Assembly (NCBI RefSeq): GCF_014844075.1
Contig: NZ_CP062165.1
Location: 2,170,001 to 2,234,000, forward strand
DNA length: 64,000 nt
Origin: Paenibacillus sp. JNUCC-31
GTDB lineage: Bacteria; Bacillota; Bacilli; Paenibacillales; Paenibacillaceae
Reading direction: 5' to 3'
The notes beneath the pieces were generated by a model. It did no database searches, was not told the origin of the DNA, and saw nothing but the letters and a program-made list of their open reading frames with translations. The position numbers and the translations under genes were made by a program. Every line of letters begins with the position of its first letter. Within the stretch, counting starts at the first letter, position 1. This document shows, in pieces, positions 63,644-64,000 of the stretch.

Positions 63644-64000
63644 ACTTTCTCCTCACTTCTTGCAAGACGTTTTACGAGTACCACTTTCGTACCTTTGCCC
63701 GTCTCACTTTCCACACTGACATCATCCATCAGAGCTTGCATCAGGTAGAAACCAAGTCCACCGATTTGGGCATCTGACAGTTCTTTGTCATGAAGACCAG
63801 CACGTGATACTGCCGGATTGATGTTCTCGAAGCTTGCACCTTCATCCTTGACGGTAATGGCCAGCGTATCGCTATCCACTTCGAACACAACCTCAACCAT
63901 GCCGCCTTCGTGTGAGTAAGCATACAGTACAGAGTTATTACAGGCCTCGGATACAGCAACTTTCATATCCTCAATGTCCTCATAAGAAAATCCCATTTTG
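63640..64000 (-). CDS. rsbW: Anti-sigma factor RsbW (5' end outside window)
   Basis: A serine-protein kinase/anti-sigma factor of the GHKL ATPase family. About 120 residues are visible. The N-box AVSEACNNSVLYAYSHEGG, the G1 box VKDEGASFE and the G2 box GGLGFYLMQALMD match. The frame stays open to the right edge, so the first part lies outside; an internal ATG at 63996 is not the true start. Ends with the ATGA overlap to sigB. Confidence 0.93.
   Translation of the reverse strand, partial: KMGFSYEDIEDMKVAVSEACNNSVLYAYSHEGGMVEVVFEVDSDTLAITVKDEGASFENINPAVSRAGLHDKELSDAQIGGLGFYLMQALMDDVSVESETGKGTKVVLVKRLARSEEKV

Overview
The window reads as a chromosomal segment of a Paenibacillus-like, spore-forming Firmicute. 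Base composition is moderate, and ribosome binding sites are strong GGAGG types, often with TTG or GTG starts. Spore genes are present (lytH/yunB pair, sspI, yyaC). Gene order matches Bacillus subtilis neighbourhoods: yutD-lipA-lytH-yunB, trmH-type methylase next to sspI, and perR-ygzB-ygxA-rrn-trnD. I see no prophage, insertion sequence, plasmid gene or CRISPR array. Species identity is inference.

Layout. 1-3.5 kb: yutD (partial), lipA, lytH-like peptidase, yunB. 3.6-7.2 kb: a pentose-phosphate cluster read leftward (zwf, gnd, transaldolase-like), with a divergent HxlR regulator. 8-17 kb: an oxidoreductase/AraC pair, an SPOUT RNA methyltransferase, a KtrA/C potassium-channel subunit, sspI, prfC, doxX and a second zwf. 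17.5-23.6 kb: ywmB, then a cell-envelope-stress operon of the Lia type (small membrane protein, two PspA-type genes alternating with two PspC genes, liaF, liaS, liaR). 24-26.4 kb: a membrane-anchored AraC regulator whose promoter contains a catabolite-responsive element. 26.6-34.7 kb: a methyltransferase, then a leftward rRNA-tRNA unit (16S, 23S and 15 tRNAs in the order of B. subtilis trnD) with tandem promoters and no 5S gene. 34.7-38.8 kb: ygxA, ygzB, a GH18/SH3 wall-hydrolase-like gene and perR. 39-42.4 kb: two membrane/adhesin-like genes, mgtC-like and a GNAT. 42.6-45.8 kb: the gatCAB operon. 46-48 kb: a sigma-Y-like ECF operon. 48.3-50.1 kb: a dedA/thioredoxin-like/MBL operon. 50.3-59.5 kb: O-antigen-ligase-like protein, methyltransferases, hydrolase, yyaC, pirin and asparaginase. 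59.7-64 kb: stress-type small membrane genes, corA-like and the end of a sigB operon (rsbW, sigB).

Most unusual signals. (1) The 23S gene carries an extra segment of about 115 nt, bounded by a perfect 15-bp inverted repeat, at the place of helix 45; it looks like an intervening sequence. (2) At 36.25-36.48 kb there is a decayed copy of the 16S-23S spacer, on the opposite strand from the intact rRNA unit and with no rRNA gene attached. (3) The rRNA unit has no 5S gene on either side. (4) Two divergent glucose-6-phosphate dehydrogenase genes lie within 12 kb. (5) Several operator-like or RNA-like structures sit in the long intergenic gaps.

How the parts may work together (inference). The Lia operon and the sigB, ECF and PerR regulators give this region a heavy load of stress control. 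The two zwf genes with gnd and the transaldolase supply NADPH and pentose phosphates. The gatCAB, prfC, rRNA and tRNA genes serve translation. All functional calls rest on reading the protein sequences by eye; no database search was possible.
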